This document shows, one piece after another, positions 34,914 to 44,761 of a DNA stretch of 64,000 nucleotides. The number at the start of each line of letters is the position of its first letter. Position 1 is the first letter of the stretch. Under the pieces are notes generated by a model. It did not search any database. It was not told the origin of the DNA and saw only the letters and a program-made list of their open reading frames with translations. The position numbers and the translations under genes are program-made. This DNA is from Chitinophaga caeni (lineage in GTDB: Bacteria; Bacteroidota; Bacteroidia; Chitinophagales; Chitinophagaceae): positions 3,543,001 through 3,607,000 of the forward strand of contig NZ_CP023777.1 in NCBI RefSeq assembly GCF_002557795.1. Direction: 5' to 3'.

Positions 34914-37646
34914 TTATTCATTTTCCGGGGCAACTTCGAGAGAACCTAAGTTCGTTCTACCCAAAATCACGGGGTTTCTATTATCCGTATCGTCATCGCA
35001 ATCAGCTAGTGTTCCTGTTTCATACACGGTGTATAAATCTTCAAGGAGTTCTATAAATTTTTTCAACTGTGCATCGGGCACTTGTTTCATAGGCTCGGCT
35101 CTCTCTATACGTGTTGTAAGCCAAAGTTCGTATTGCTCTTCGAACTCCTTCATCTGGTCGATGCCTATAAAACATATTCTTGGTAATATATGCGCCGGTG
35201 TTTCTAAGCGGATCATCCTTTCGGCATATTTCCGGAAATCCTTGTTGCGCAAACGCATGCTATACCCTGGTAAAATAACCGCTATGCGGTAAGAGTACGG
35301 ATCCAGGGGGCGGCAATAATTCCCATTTACATCTATGCATAAAGGCATAAATGTATCTAGTATCATGCCACCGGGGGGCGTATTATCAGGGCGTAGTAAA
35401 ATATGCTCCACCACGTACATCCCTTCTAATCTAAATTCATCAGTGAAGTAGGTAATATACCCGTCAATTGCTGTTTCAGCATTGCTAAAGACGCCGCTAT
35501 CGATCTCTCCCGGTAAAACGGGGAATGTACTGTTTGCCGTAGCGACTACCGCGTCATTGCTATCAACTAAATCTATGCTAACAAGGGACTGATCTGCTGA
35601 AAGTGATACACGGTAATTGTCCCTATTACAAGCCAGTATCGAAGCTAAACCCATTTCTTCATAGGCTTCAATTTCCGTGGTATGTATCCCTGTTCCGGAG
35701 AAAATGCCGGTTCCTGCCTGGTCGATAATCCAGTTGAATTTTGACAATGGATCGGCCGGTGTTATTTTGAAAATATCGTAATGTAATTGAGATAGTGCTT
35801 GTCTTTTATAATGATTGAAGCCTAGCAACCTGGAGATTCTTTTCTCCATACCGCTCACGTTCAGGAGTCGTTGAGCCGGGGTTTTCTTATTATAATAATC
35901 CAGCGCATCTCCCCTGTACGTACTCATGTTTTTATAATCGTTATAAAAATTTCTTTTGTGTTGGATGATGGCATGATCATAGTCTTCCCCGTATATCCGG
36001 TGTAATAAAAATACGTATTCGTTAAACGCTTCAGAAAATCTGGCCAGGAGATGATCCAGGAATTTATTCTTTCTTTCGACATAATTATCTAACCCGGTTT
36101 GTTGCATCAGCCAATCCAGGCTGTTTTCCCAATCCCCGGCATCTTCATAAATATCTTCAATACCCTTGATTCCTTTTACAACATTATTAAAATAACTTCT
36201 CTTGATATCGCTATTCGCGCTCAATAATTCTTTTACATTAGCTAATTGCGAGAAATAATTTGCTAAAATTTGATCGAAAAACAGTAGGTATGCTTTCAGT
36301 TGTTTGGCCAATGCTTTTCTTTCCGTGGATGCCGTTTCCGGAAGGCCCGCTTGGCTGATGCCGTAAGTTTCCGGCAGGTGATGCTGCATGGTACCGTAAT
36401 TCGAAATATTTCGATATTTTCCCTGCGGCATGGGTAAATCTTCTATTTCTTTTAATGATTGATCTACTTTAAAAGCATCTTTTAAGCCTTGTAACTTTAC
36501 TTGTGCTTCCAGTTTTTTAAGCTCTACCGGGATAACATCCTTGTAAAAGTTGATGACGGAATTGGTCATGCAGAGAACCGGCTTATGTCCCGGTTTAACA
36601 CAAAGCAACCATTCATTTTTACCCAGTATTTGGTTGATATTAAACGGATCCAGTTCATCGCATCCGCAAAAGCCAAATTGCAGGCTTTTTACCAGCTTTA
36701 CCCCCGGGATTTTCATGATGATTTTAATAATGTCCGACAATCGTACCTGTTCCCGTAATGCTGCGCTTGCTACTTCATCCATATCCACGAAACCTTTTTT
36801 GTAAAAGTGTGCTTCATCGGGAATCGGGTTCCCGGTAAGCGGAATATCATAAAAATCGAATTGCGGGCCTTCGAAGATTTCATCCGAAGTTTTGCCTTTA
36901 GCCTGCATCTCCTGCAAGGTGTAAAACCGGATCGATGGCGAGAGGTAATTTTCAATGGCATAAATAATCATCGCCCAGGTATCTTCAGGATCTGCCTGGG
37001 GTTCTAATTCAATTTCCCCGCATATGACAATTTCCTGCGTCGGTACTTCGCGGATGTTTACTAAGTCCTCGCATAGATTCCGGAAATGCTGATAAATCGA
37101 TACCACTTTAGATTTGATATCATCCAGGTTGGCGGCATATTCCGGTTCTATATCTAGCAGTATATCGTAAAGCCCATTCAGCTCGAAGGAAAGCTCTTTC
37201 CCTGCGATCGGCAATTCATACGCAGCCGCGTATCGTAAGCTGGGTGGTTGCGTATTGTAGTTAGCGATGATGCTTTGCTTGGATTTCTGCAACCATGCAT
37301 TTTTAACGCCTTCTACCCTGGTAAAGAGTGAACGGTAATCATTGGGCGTCACCGGTGCATTCGGGAAGATATTCAAGGCTGAAAGAAACTGGCGGTGCAT
37401 CTCCAGCACATTGTCTTTTTCGCTGGCTAGGATATCCTCCATGGGCATATTACAGCGGTACTGTAAATCGGTGATTACCCAGCACAGCAATTCCAAGATG
37501 GTGATCCCTGGGTCATGCGTATTATAATCAGTCCAAATTTTACTGGCCAGCTGCTCGATATGCTGCATCCCGGCCTCCCGCAGCCACGCGTAATCTTTTC
37601 CCAGGTCGGGACTAATTATTTTGGGTATGGTTAGTGTTTCTTTCAT
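34914..37646 (-). CDS. eCIS baseplate protein (Pvc12/Afp12-type)
   Basis: About 910 residues. The start is taken as ATG 37646, which overlaps the upstream stop in an ATGA arrangement; a TTG two codons earlier is less likely. The N-terminus holds the wedge-protein signature IWTDYNTHDPGITILELLCWVITDLQYR, shared by Pvc12 and T4 gp6/gp7-like baseplate components, followed by AWLQ and DI.I.G segments. The C-terminus contains VEHILLRPD, common to this family in Bacteroidota. Together with the preceding baseplate-J protein it should form the wedge ring around the spike. Translational coupling with that gene fits stoichiometric assembly. Confidence 0.9.
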   Translation of the reverse strand: MKETLTIPKIISPDLGKDYAWLREAGMQHIEQLASKIWTDYNTHDPGITILELLCWVITDLQYRCNMPMEDILASEKDNVLEMHRQFLSALNIFPNAPVTPNDYRSLFTRVEGVKNAWLQKSKQSIIANYNTQPPSLRYAAAYELPIAGKELSFELNGLYDILLDIEPEYAANLDDIKSKVVSIYQHFRNLCEDLVNIREVPTQEIVICGEIELEPQADPEDTWAMIIYAIENYLSPSIRFYTLQEMQAKGKTSDEIFEGPQFDFYDIPLTGNPIPDEAHFYKKGFVDMDEVASAALREQVRLSDIIKIIMKIPGVKLVKSLQFGFCGCDELDPFNINQILGKNEWLLCVKPGHKPVLCMTNSVINFYKDVIPVELKKLEAQVKLQGLKDAFKVDQSLKEIEDLPMPQGKYRNISNYGTMQHHLPETYGISQAGLPETASTERKALAKQLKAYLLFFDQILANYFSQLANVKELLSANSDIKRSYFNNVVKGIKGIEDIYEDAGDWENSLDWLMQQTGLDNYVERKNKFLDHLLARFSEAFNEYVFLLHRIYGEDYDHAIIQHKRNFYNDYKNMSTYRGDALDYYNKKTPAQRLLNVSGMEKRISRLLGFNHYKRQALSQLHYDIFKITPADPLSKFNWIIDQAGTGIFSGTGIHTTEIEAYEEMGLASILACNRDNYRVSLSADQSLVSIDLVDSNDAVVATANSTFPVLPGEIDSGVFSNAETAIDGYITYFTDEFRLEGMYVVEHILLRPDNTPPGGMILDTFMPLCIDVNGNYCRPLDPYSYRIAVILPGYSMRLRNKDFRKYAERMIRLETPAHILPRICFIGIDQMKEFEEQYELWLTTRIERAEPMKQVPDAQLKKFIELLEDLYTVYETGTLADCDDDTDNRNPVILGRTNLGSLEVAPENE

Positions 37647-40600
37647 GGACAAACTGGGGGTTGAATAGGCGTTACCTGGTGTGTTTTATAAGTTGTCAAT
37701 ATGGCCCTTGAATTTTCAGCTATGATCATATCCTGGTCTATCGAGCCTATTTTCATATTGTACATTTTGAAATCGGTGATGAAGTCAACATATTTCAAAT
37801 CTTCTATATATGCAATCACCTTGCTTTTATATAATGTTCCTCCGAATTGAATCGAATTGTGCTCCCCGAAAGCCCAGGGGGCTAAATAATGTTTTAACGC
37901 TTCCTGTAAAATCTTGAGATAAGTATTCGGGTCGTACTGGGGATAAAACTTCACTTTGAAGTCGAACTGTATATTTTCAAATTGGGGGTTTTCAGCTTTA
38001 CAGTCGATATGGAAGCCGATTTTTCCCTGTAGGAAATTTTCAATTTCCGTAAGCATATTTTTGCTGACCCGTGGTTCGTAAATGTTATAGATATTTTTAT
38101 TCCTGGTGTCCGGGATGGGTATAACCCTTACAAATCCCGGCGCCAGTTCGAAATTACTGGACGTGTGGTTCAGGCATTTTACCTTGTAAATATTCGGGAA
38201 ATTTTGCAATACCAACCTTTCATAATCCCAAATCATGATAGCGCGGTTTTTATGCCTTAACCTTTCACTGACCCTGGTATAAAATTGCGTATCATTTTCT
38301 TCCGGTCTTCCTCCAAAGGAATTAAACGGTTGTTTTAGCTCTTTTACTGCGGACACGCGGTTGATTAATTTACTAATGGTGCCGGCAGGCAGGGCTGTAG
38401 ATAAATGCGTTAAGTCATTTCCCTGGTTAATAAATCCCGCTTGAACGGTTTGGGCGATGATATCCAGGAATTTACACACTGCATCGTAGGGCATCCCCGG
38501 GGGTAATTGTGCCCGTAACCAGGTAAGGTTTCCCGGGAAGAGCGTATTGTTCGTCGTGGTTTCAATAGGCAACTGTAGCTGGATGATTCCGGGTTTGAGG
38601 AAGTTATTGGTATCGTTCGCGATGATAAAATCCCTGTTTAAGAGCTTCCATTCATTGTTGCAGAGAACGGACCATTCAAGTGGCGCGCTTTCTTCAAACA
38701 TCGGCGCTTCGGGGTTTTCGCTCCCTTCGGCAACTTGGCAGAGTAGCCGGATAGATGTTTGCGGGATAGCCCCGCTGATACCTATAAACAAGTTTCCTTC
38801 CGATAAATATACCGGTACTGCCGGGATATTTTGCTTGTCTTGCAAAAATTTTGCTTGCTCTTTTAGAAATACATGTTGTTCCGCTTGACCGAATGGCGCT
38901 TCATGGAAATATTGAATATTTCTCGATTGATAATTTTCCAGTTTAGAAGAATTAGATTGTATGCCGATATTAAACTCGTTTTCTTCTCCCGCTTCATAAT
39001 TTAAAGTGATCGAAGCGATCGTCGGCGTATAAGGCTCCTTGGGTATTACAGCGCCTGGAATCCCCATGGCAGCAGAATATAAAACCGGGTATACCGAGTG
39101 AAAAAAATCCTGTTGCAGCTGTAAGCGCAAAAAATTATCCTTGGTATTTGCCCCGAAGGCTTGTTGATTGAAATCCGTAATCACGAAACCGGGGTTAAAT
39201 AAAGGGTAATTGAAAGTGTTATTTACAGGGGAAGATTGTATATAATTTTGTAAATAGGATTTATTACTATTGAACCCGGTAATGAATAATTGCAGCCAGC
39301 CATAACTGAGGTTCAGGATACTATTCCCGCCGCCGGGCGTAATTTCCATGGCTCCCGTTGCGAATAGGTTCCTTTCCTGGGCCGTGGACCAGCGGTTGTT
39401 CTTGATATATGCGAGGTCCACTTTAAAATAATTATCATTCACAACGATCTCTTGCGCCCCGGAGGCAGTTGATAAGTTATTGCTGCTGTTGACAACGAGA
39501 TCGTATTTATTCCGGGTGAATTTTTCACCCATATATCGATCCCTATAAGCAGTATAATGATCTGAAAGATTACCCGGCTTATCTTTCCAATCGATGTTTA
39601 AGGAGAGCTTTTCCCATTTTTTTTGGAATATTTCGGGGCTGCCGATATAAAAATTCGAACCTTTCTTGGGCATCGGCCCAAAAGGTAGGAAGGCTTTCGC
39701 CGGATCAAGTTTTCCCCCGTCATTTTCAATAGTAATTTCCTTCATCCCGCTAACGGCAACATTGATTTTAATTTTCTTGATGCTTGCCTTGCTTAATTCC
39801 TTATATGTTTTATAGCCGGCACCAATGCCGGTTTCTAGCAATACCCGTAGCACCGGCCTATCGGTGTTGAAACGTTCTTTATGCAGCGCGGCATCATAAG
39901 AGACAATGGCTTTTTCAGCGCTATCGATGACCAGCTCGAAAATTAGCTTCTGTTGCCCGGCAGTTGGTGATTGGACGATATCTAAAGTAGAAGGGGTAAT
40001 CCAACCCTTTTCGCCCGTGATAAATATTTTTAATTGATCTTCTAAGAAATTAAACCTGCTATAATTAACGCCGGAATTTGGAAAATTAAAATCTATACTA
40101 ACGGTGATTGTTCGCTGCCCTTCTTTCATCAATAACACCCCGGATGCGATCGCGAATCCCAGTTTAGCATCCGGTAGGCTGATCATCGCGGCGCTATCTT
40201 TTTCCAATGGAACATTCTCGAAGCCGAAAGGATACCATGTTGGGTTTTCGGGAAGTAAGGCGGTGCCATTCCCATCCAGGGAATTAGCAACCTCGGCGGA
40301 TCTCACAAATTGATTATCCTTATGAATAATAGATTTTAAAGCGGATACTTTCGCCGGGTATATTACGGGGTTATCCTTGATGATGTAATTTCGCGGGATG
40401 CTTTTACTGTCCTTCCCGGCATCGAGCAAGCAATCATCTTCCAGCCTATGTTCCTTAACATGCTTGGCAAGTTCGAATACGATATGGACTTGATCCATAG
40501 CGGGCGCTTGCTTTCGCAATTGTAGTATATTCTTGTAATAGAAATCCAGGTGCTGTTTCGTTAAACTATTCATTTGTTGTTGTGGTTCCTTCATCAACAA

Positions 40601-40915
40601 CAGGAAAGACAGAAACAGGGCGAGGTGGGGTTCAACAGCGGCGCCGTTTTCTTCTTGATTGACGGAAGCAAGGAAATGACTGATTTCTTCTTCAGCCACC
40701 ATAAAACTCCGCCAGTCACCTTGCGCGTTCAAGTTATTCCCAACATTAAAATAGGCTACCTTGTAGGCATAATACCAGGCAAAGTGCATCCAATCCGCCG
40801 TGCTGAAATCATGGATCCGTGCATAAGACGGGTCCAGCGCTTCCAACATCCGTTGGAATTGACTGGTGCCATCGCGTTGTAAGGGGTTCTTGGTTGGACA
40901 ATTCATTTTGCTCAT
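37643..40915 (-). CDS. eCIS baseplate J-like protein (Pvc11/Afp11-type)
   Basis: 1090 residues. The C-terminal third carries the baseplate-J/gp6-like features: AVKELKQPFNSFGGRPEENDTQFYTRVSERLRHKNRAIMIWDYERLVLQNFPNIYKVKCL in segments between ~880 and 960, and a final region ending IGSIDQDMIIAENSRAILTTYKTH. Large N-terminal beta-rich domains, as in Pvc11, precede it. It forms the baseplate wedge that triggers sheath contraction. It starts at the ATG 40915, 6 bp after the gp25-like gene, and overlaps the next gene by 4 bp. Confidence 0.9.
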   Translation of the reverse strand: MSKMNCPTKNPLQRDGTSQFQRMLEALDPSYARIHDFSTADWMHFAWYYAYKVAYFNVGNNLNAQGDWRSFMVAEEEISHFLASVNQEENGAAVEPHLALFLSFLLLMKEPQQQMNSLTKQHLDFYYKNILQLRKQAPAMDQVHIVFELAKHVKEHRLEDDCLLDAGKDSKSIPRNYIIKDNPVIYPAKVSALKSIIHKDNQFVRSAEVANSLDGNGTALLPENPTWYPFGFENVPLEKDSAAMISLPDAKLGFAIASGVLLMKEGQRTITVSIDFNFPNSGVNYSRFNFLEDQLKIFITGEKGWITPSTLDIVQSPTAGQQKLIFELVIDSAEKAIVSYDAALHKERFNTDRPVLRVLLETGIGAGYKTYKELSKASIKKIKINVAVSGMKEITIENDGGKLDPAKAFLPFGPMPKKGSNFYIGSPEIFQKKWEKLSLNIDWKDKPGNLSDHYTAYRDRYMGEKFTRNKYDLVVNSSNNLSTASGAQEIVVNDNYFKVDLAYIKNNRWSTAQERNLFATGAMEITPGGGNSILNLSYGWLQLFITGFNSNKSYLQNYIQSSPVNNTFNYPLFNPGFVITDFNQQAFGANTKDNFLRLQLQQDFFHSVYPVLYSAAMGIPGAVIPKEPYTPTIASITLNYEAGEENEFNIGIQSNSSKLENYQSRNIQYFHEAPFGQAEQHVFLKEQAKFLQDKQNIPAVPVYLSEGNLFIGISGAIPQTSIRLLCQVAEGSENPEAPMFEESAPLEWSVLCNNEWKLLNRDFIIANDTNNFLKPGIIQLQLPIETTTNNTLFPGNLTWLRAQLPPGMPYDAVCKFLDIIAQTVQAGFINQGNDLTHLSTALPAGTISKLINRVSAVKELKQPFNSFGGRPEENDTQFYTRVSERLRHKNRAIMIWDYERLVLQNFPNIYKVKCLNHTSSNFELAPGFVRVIPIPDTRNKNIYNIYEPRVSKNMLTEIENFLQGKIGFHIDCKAENPQFENIQFDFKVKFYPQYDPNTYLKILQEALKHYLAPWAFGEHNSIQFGGTLYKSKVIAYIEDLKYVDFITDFKMYNMKIGSIDQDMIIAENSRAILTTYKTHQVTPIQPPVCP

Positions 40916-40921
40916 GGATGT

Positions 40922-41338
40922 TTAGCTTTTCACATTGGTGCCTTCATTAATATAATAGGGGTAAACATAGTTATACCTTGAGTTCGTAGTGCGAACCATG
41001 TATTGAATTTCTATATTCAATACGCCTTCGTACTGGTTACCCGTGTCTATCTCGATTCCTTCCAGCTCGATCCTGGGTTCATGGTACAGGATGGCGTTCT
41101 CGACGAGGTCCTTAACATAGGTCAGCATGGTAAGGTTCATACTCTCGAATACCATATTGTCGAGGTTACAACCAAAGGTTGGCTGCATGACCCGCTCGCC
41201 TAATTTTGTAGATAATAAGATGGATAAGCTGCTTTCAATATCTGCTTCTTCTTCGAGCATCACCAAGCCTTTAGCTGCTTTATCAAATTTTGGAGGAAAA
41301 CTCCAACCCCTTCCTAAGAATGCGCGATCTTGTTCCAT
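40922..41338 (-). CDS. GPW/gp25-family baseplate protein (Pvc9/Afp9-type)
   Basis: 138 residues with the compact gp25 fold signature: LEEEADIESSLSILLSTKLGERVMQPTFGCNLDNMVFE in segments (residues 28-66). The L-x-T-x-x-GERvM-x-P-x-FG motif is characteristic of T4 gp25, TssE and Pvc9. In all these systems gp25-like proteins link baseplate wedges to the first sheath ring and initiate sheath polymerisation. Length is typical. It lies between the PAAR and baseplate-J genes, the usual Pvc10-Pvc9-Pvc11 neighbourhood. Confidence 0.95.
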   Translation of the reverse strand: MEQDRAFLGRGWSFPPKFDKAAKGLVMLEEEADIESSLSILLSTKLGERVMQPTFGCNLDNMVFESMNLTMLTYVKDLVENAILYHEPRIELEGIEIDTGNQYEGVLNIEIQYMVRTTNSRYNYVYPYYINEGTNVKS

Positions 41339-41355
41339 ATGCTGATGTTTTTATA

Positions 41356-41643
41356 TTAACCGATTAAAACTGTTGGGCAACCGGCCACGATAATACCACC
41401 GTGTGCCGTGCTATCACCCATCCTGGCTGCCGGTTGACCACCTATCAGTACCGTGCTGCTACCCATTACAATTGAATCAATAGGCCCGGTACAAAGCGCC
41501 ATGCTGCCAACAGTAGCAGCAGGTACCCCCCCGATAAATACTGCCGGTGTTCCCGGGGGTAAGATGGGCCCCCCAACGTGTGGTACGACACCCGATACGA
41601 GGGGACAAGTATGCATATCTGTAATTCTTGCAGCAGGAGGCAT
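41356..41643 (-). CDS. PAAR-domain spike-tip protein (Pvc10/Afp10-type)
   Basis: 95 residues made up entirely of a PAAR domain: PPAARITDMHTCPL at the start, GGPILPPGTPAVFIGGVPAATVGSMALCTGP in the middle (in segments) and a second half with VLIGGQPAARMGDSTAHGG. Conserved His/Cys residues (H11, C13, H22, C51, H80) are the probable zinc ligands of the sharpened tip. It caps the VgrG-like spike encoded just upstream (12-bp gap). No C-terminal effector extension is present, so this tip carries no fused toxin. Confidence 0.95.
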   Translation of the reverse strand: MPPAARITDMHTCPLVSGVVPHVGGPILPPGTPAVFIGGVPAATVGSMALCTGPIDSIVMGSSTVLIGGQPAARMGDSTAHGGIIVAGCPTVLIG

Positions 41644-41655
41644 GATATAATGAGT

Positions 41656-43404
41656 TTAATTAATTCTTACTATAGCGCCTTGAATCGTTACGGTACTACT
41701 CGATACAAATTCGGCCCCGGCGGAGCCTTCAGCGCGTAAAGTTGTATTAGCCTTGGACTCGATCTTCAAGGCTTCCAGGTTATAATTGTTACTGGCTTTT
41801 AGTTTCATGTCCTTGCTACTTTCTATATTAATGCCATCCTGGTCCAATATGATTTTATTGCCGAAATCGTCTTCCAACTTGATTATTCCCGCATCATCAT
41901 CGAGTATGAAAAATTTGCCTTTGGGTGTTTCAAGTGTAAAGGATGATTTTTCATCATTAAATATCATTTTCATCTTGCTCCTTGTCACGAATCCCTTTTC
42001 ATGGTTGTCGTCTGATGCCGTGAGCGGCGCTGGTTTGGCGCTGCTGTTCAACATGCCGAGCACAATCGCTTCCCTCGGGTCATCATTGAGAAAACCAACG
42101 ATGACCTCATCCGATATTTCGGGTAGGAAGAAGGAGCCCCTGTCTTGCCCTGCATCCAAGGTGCATACCCTGGCCCAACAACCTTGTTCATCTTTATTGA
42201 TAATAGGCAAGTACAACTTGATCCTGTTCTTGCCGTCGGGATCACCTTCCAGTTGTGTAACGATGCCGATTTGTAATCCCGTGATCCCCGGTACTAAACC
42301 GGCGGCAGGGTTATTTTCATTATTATAATTCTTGGAAAACCATTCCGGGTCAACTCCAAGTTGGGCATCCGTTTGCCACTCCCCGGCGCTAATGAAATGC
42401 CGGATTCCACCCACGAAGCACTTACCGTTAAAGCGGTCGCCAACACCGCCTAATTCAATTGTTTTGCCTGGTTTTACCGCTTCGGTTCCCTTGAATTTTA
42501 CCCTTCCCCGGACTTTTGCAGCTTGATGTTTTTCCCAGAAGCTACTACCCCATGTTTGCAATTCCTCAGAATTGATGTCGCCACCATGTTGCAGGACTAC
42601 TTGCTCCGCATCCATGACCTTTGATAAGTCCCCTGCCTCAATATTCCCGTTTAACTGGATACCGGGATCGCTAATCTCTACCTCGGTAATAGCTTGGTCA
42701 TCACTACTCCATGACCTGGTTAGGACTTTTTTATATTGATAACGGGCATCTATATCTGCATCCAGTTCCAAAATAGTGGCGCCGTAAACGAGTGAAATGA
42801 TGGGATTACTATTTAAATCCGGTTCTTTAATTTGGATGTTACCATCATCGGCTATCACTACTTTTCCCGCAACATCTGCACGGGTTAATATGAAATCCCA
42901 ATCAGTAGATTGGTATTGGATGATTTGTTTATGGTTAATATCAGTTGCTTGAATGTCGGTGCCGAGATTATAAGGCCGTAGTAATTCGCTGAAAATATCA
43001 CTGTCTTTTACCCCTTCGGAGAAGTACTTGTTTTTTTTAACCCCTGTAGCTTGGATGATTTTATCCCTGCATTCCACGATAAGTATGGAATTATTGCTCC
43101 GTATTTTTACTTGTTGTTTAACGATCAGTCCTTTGAACAGCGTTTTATTATCCGAATCGTAGCCGGCCAGTATTTCTATTTCATTTCCCGGAATAAATAA
43201 GTTGCCGTCGGATGTTTCGAATTGTTCTTCGGCAGGGTTACCATCGATCAATACTACTTTAGCCACCGGTATCCGGTTCAGTTCTTTCTGTACGAATATC
43301 GATTCAACCGCGATGGTAAGCGGAATGGCTGCATTGTTAATTTTTATTTCAAAACTAACAACGGTAGCGGCAGTATCGGGTAATATTGTTCTATCTTCCG
43401 GCAT
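41656..43404 (-). CDS. VgrG-like spike protein (Pvc8/Afp8-type)
   Basis: 582 residues with the gp27/gp5 arrangement of VgrG-like spikes. The N-terminal gp27-like part includes PVAKVVLIDGNPAEE, GYDSDNKTLFKGLIVKQ and the QYQSTDWDFILTRADVAG block. The OB-fold around residues 370-460 contains GKNRIKLYLPIINKDEQGCWARV and DEVIVGFLNDDPREAIVLGML, and the C-terminal triple-stranded beta-helix shows short repeats. This is the trimeric spike under the tube. It ends without an effector extension. It lies between the LysM adaptor (5 bp) and the PAAR gene (12 bp). Confidence 0.95.
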   Translation of the reverse strand: MPEDRTILPDTAATVVSFEIKINNAAIPLTIAVESIFVQKELNRIPVAKVVLIDGNPAEEQFETSDGNLFIPGNEIEILAGYDSDNKTLFKGLIVKQQVKIRSNNSILIVECRDKIIQATGVKKNKYFSEGVKDSDIFSELLRPYNLGTDIQATDINHKQIIQYQSTDWDFILTRADVAGKVVIADDGNIQIKEPDLNSNPIISLVYGATILELDADIDARYQYKKVLTRSWSSDDQAITEVEISDPGIQLNGNIEAGDLSKVMDAEQVVLQHGGDINSEELQTWGSSFWEKHQAAKVRGRVKFKGTEAVKPGKTIELGGVGDRFNGKCFVGGIRHFISAGEWQTDAQLGVDPEWFSKNYNNENNPAAGLVPGITGLQIGIVTQLEGDPDGKNRIKLYLPIINKDEQGCWARVCTLDAGQDRGSFFLPEISDEVIVGFLNDDPREAIVLGMLNSSAKPAPLTASDDNHEKGFVTRSKMKMIFNDEKSSFTLETPKGKFFILDDDAGIIKLEDDFGNKIILDQDGINIESSKDMKLKASNNYNLEALKIESKANTTLRAEGSAGAEFVSSSTVTIQGAIVRIN

Positions 43405-43409
43405 TATAA

Positions 43410-44066
43410 TTAAGCTAAGGGTGGAAATTTGATTTTATCAGCAGGTTGTATTTCCCGGAAATTATCGAGGCCGTTAAATTTTGCCACCTCGATATAGTAT
43501 TTAGAATCACCGTATATTTCATAACACATCAATGGTAATGTATCTCCTTGTTTGACAACCCTTACATGTGTTAGATCCGGCGATTGAGCATTTTCCCTGT
43601 TAATTCTTTTAATATCTTCTATACAACCCATGAAGGTAGTCCTGACAACAGCCCTTAGCGGTAATCCCCTGGGGTCAAATAATTTGTAGCTGATGTCCAT
43701 ATTCTGCAAACAGCCATCGAATTTGAGCGTACCCCAATAGAGGCTCACGAAACGTGGCCTATGCTTGTTGCCTTTATATTCTACCGTGAGAGATTTGAGT
43801 TGATCGATATCTTCCTCGACACCCAGCAATCCCGGTGGTTGATCCGTGATGACCCCTGTCCTATCAAAGAGCAATTCGAAATCCATTTTATCCGGTTCGA
43901 TCTTGGAGAATTTGGGTAATTTTCCCGTGGTACCGGGCGCCTGTTTTTCCGAGTATTTGATTTCTATTTTCTTGCTATATGTATCGGGGTTAATCAATAC
44001 ATCCATTTGCCCAACAGGGATGCGGGTTTTCGGATCATCAAATGATATGATTTTCAGTTTGGTCAT
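43410..44066 (-). CDS. LysM-containing CIS tube-spike adaptor (Pvc7/Afp7-type)
   Basis: 218 residues. The N-terminal ~150 residues are the CIS tube-protein domain (DPKTRIPVGQMDVLINPDTYSKKIEIKYSE, FDRTGVI and LKFDGCLQNMDISYKLFDPRGLPLRAVV in segments). The C-terminal ~50 residues are a LysM motif (VVKQGDTLPLMCYEIYGDSKYYIEVAKFNGL...DKIKFPPLA). In PVC and Afp, the equivalent protein connects the inner tube to the spike trimer, and the LysM is structural rather than for peptidoglycan binding. It is 5 bp upstream of the spike gene. Confidence 0.93.
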   Translation of the reverse strand: MTKLKIISFDDPKTRIPVGQMDVLINPDTYSKKIEIKYSEKQAPGTTGKLPKFSKIEPDKMDFELLFDRTGVITDQPPGLLGVEEDIDQLKSLTVEYKGNKHRPRFVSLYWGTLKFDGCLQNMDISYKLFDPRGLPLRAVVRTTFMGCIEDIKRINRENAQSPDLTHVRVVKQGDTLPLMCYEIYGDSKYYIEVAKFNGLDNFREIQPADKIKFPPLA

Positions 44067-44068
44067 AA

Positions 44069-44254
44069 TTATCGTTCTTGCTTATTTCTCAATATTTCCA
44101 TCACCTGTTCTACGCAGGTAGCGATGATTTCCTCGCGGTCGTTTTCGCCCGTGGTTGTATTTGTGTTCCGTGATTGGTTCTGCATGGAATCCTGTTCCGG
44201 CTGAACCTGGTTTACATTAACACGGATATTGAGTTCGCGTATTTCAACTGGCAT
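44069..44254 (-). CDS. DUF5908-family small eCIS protein
   Basis: 61 residues starting MPVEIRELNIRVNV, the hallmark of DUF5908 proteins found between tube and LysM genes of eCIS operons (position of Pvc6/Afp6). A polar low-complexity middle (QNQSRNTNTTTGEN) is followed by a helix (EEIIATCVEQVMEILRN). It overlaps the preceding tube gene by 11 bp and stops 2 bp before the LysM gene. Function in the particle is not known; its place suggests an assembly factor for the tube or spike. Confidence 0.85.
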   Translation of the reverse strand: MPVEIRELNIRVNVNQVQPEQDSMQNQSRNTNTTTGENDREEIIATCVEQVMEILRNKQER

Positions 44255-44759
44255 TTACTTTATCTTTAACGGTGAAATATTGGTATTGTAATTCGATGGT
44301 TTCAATCGCCAAGGCATTTTGTTCGGCATTGAGATCAGAAATGCTCCATTTTTTCGGGAATGCTTTCACGATATTCCAAACCATCAGCTCCTCCCCTTCG
44401 GGGTTTAGTAAAGTGACCGTTAGATCTTTCGGTGTGATCAATCTCTTGAAGGGATTATCGGAGGCCATATTAGTAATGGCATATATATTGTCGATTACCC
44501 ATTTCCTAAGACTCTTGCTTTGTATCAATCCTTTTTTAAGTACGAGGTTGGGGTACTTAGTACGGATAGGCAAAGCATATTCAAATCTATTTTCGCCACC
44601 TTCTTTCCGGTTTTCTGTTTCCAACTCCACGTTTAAACCGGCAACGCTTTGAAACCGGCTATCGCCATCATCTTCGTTGCCGCTTCCGAAGGCAACCCTG
44701 AAGTAAAAAGCTACCGCAGGGTATGTTTTCAGGTAATGTTGTTTGTTGTTTGCAGCCAT
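44244..44759 (-). CDS. Inner tube protein 2 (Pvc5/Afp5-type, gp19 fold)
   Basis: 171 residues of the T4 gp19-like tube family, more diverged than the adjacent tube protein. YFRVAFGSG...RFQSVAGLNVELETE marks the first strands, LVLKKGLIQS the middle hairpin, and MVWNIVKAFPKKWSISDLNAEQNALAIETIELQYQYF the conserved C-terminal block (in segments). In PVC/Afp the second tube protein forms the specialised ring next to the spike. It follows the first tube gene after a 2-bp gap. Confidence 0.92.
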   Translation of the reverse strand: MAANNKQHYLKTYPAVAFYFRVAFGSGNEDDGDSRFQSVAGLNVELETENRKEGGENRFEYALPIRTKYPNLVLKKGLIQSKSLRKWVIDNIYAITNMASDNPFKRLITPKDLTVTLLNPEGEELMVWNIVKAFPKKWSISDLNAEQNALAIETIELQYQYFTVKDKVNAS

Positions 44760-44761
44760 AA

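Noticed and set aside
41356..43404. Toxin extensions on the PAAR or VgrG-like proteins
   Set aside because: Both proteins end at the normal domain boundary with no additional C-terminal domain.
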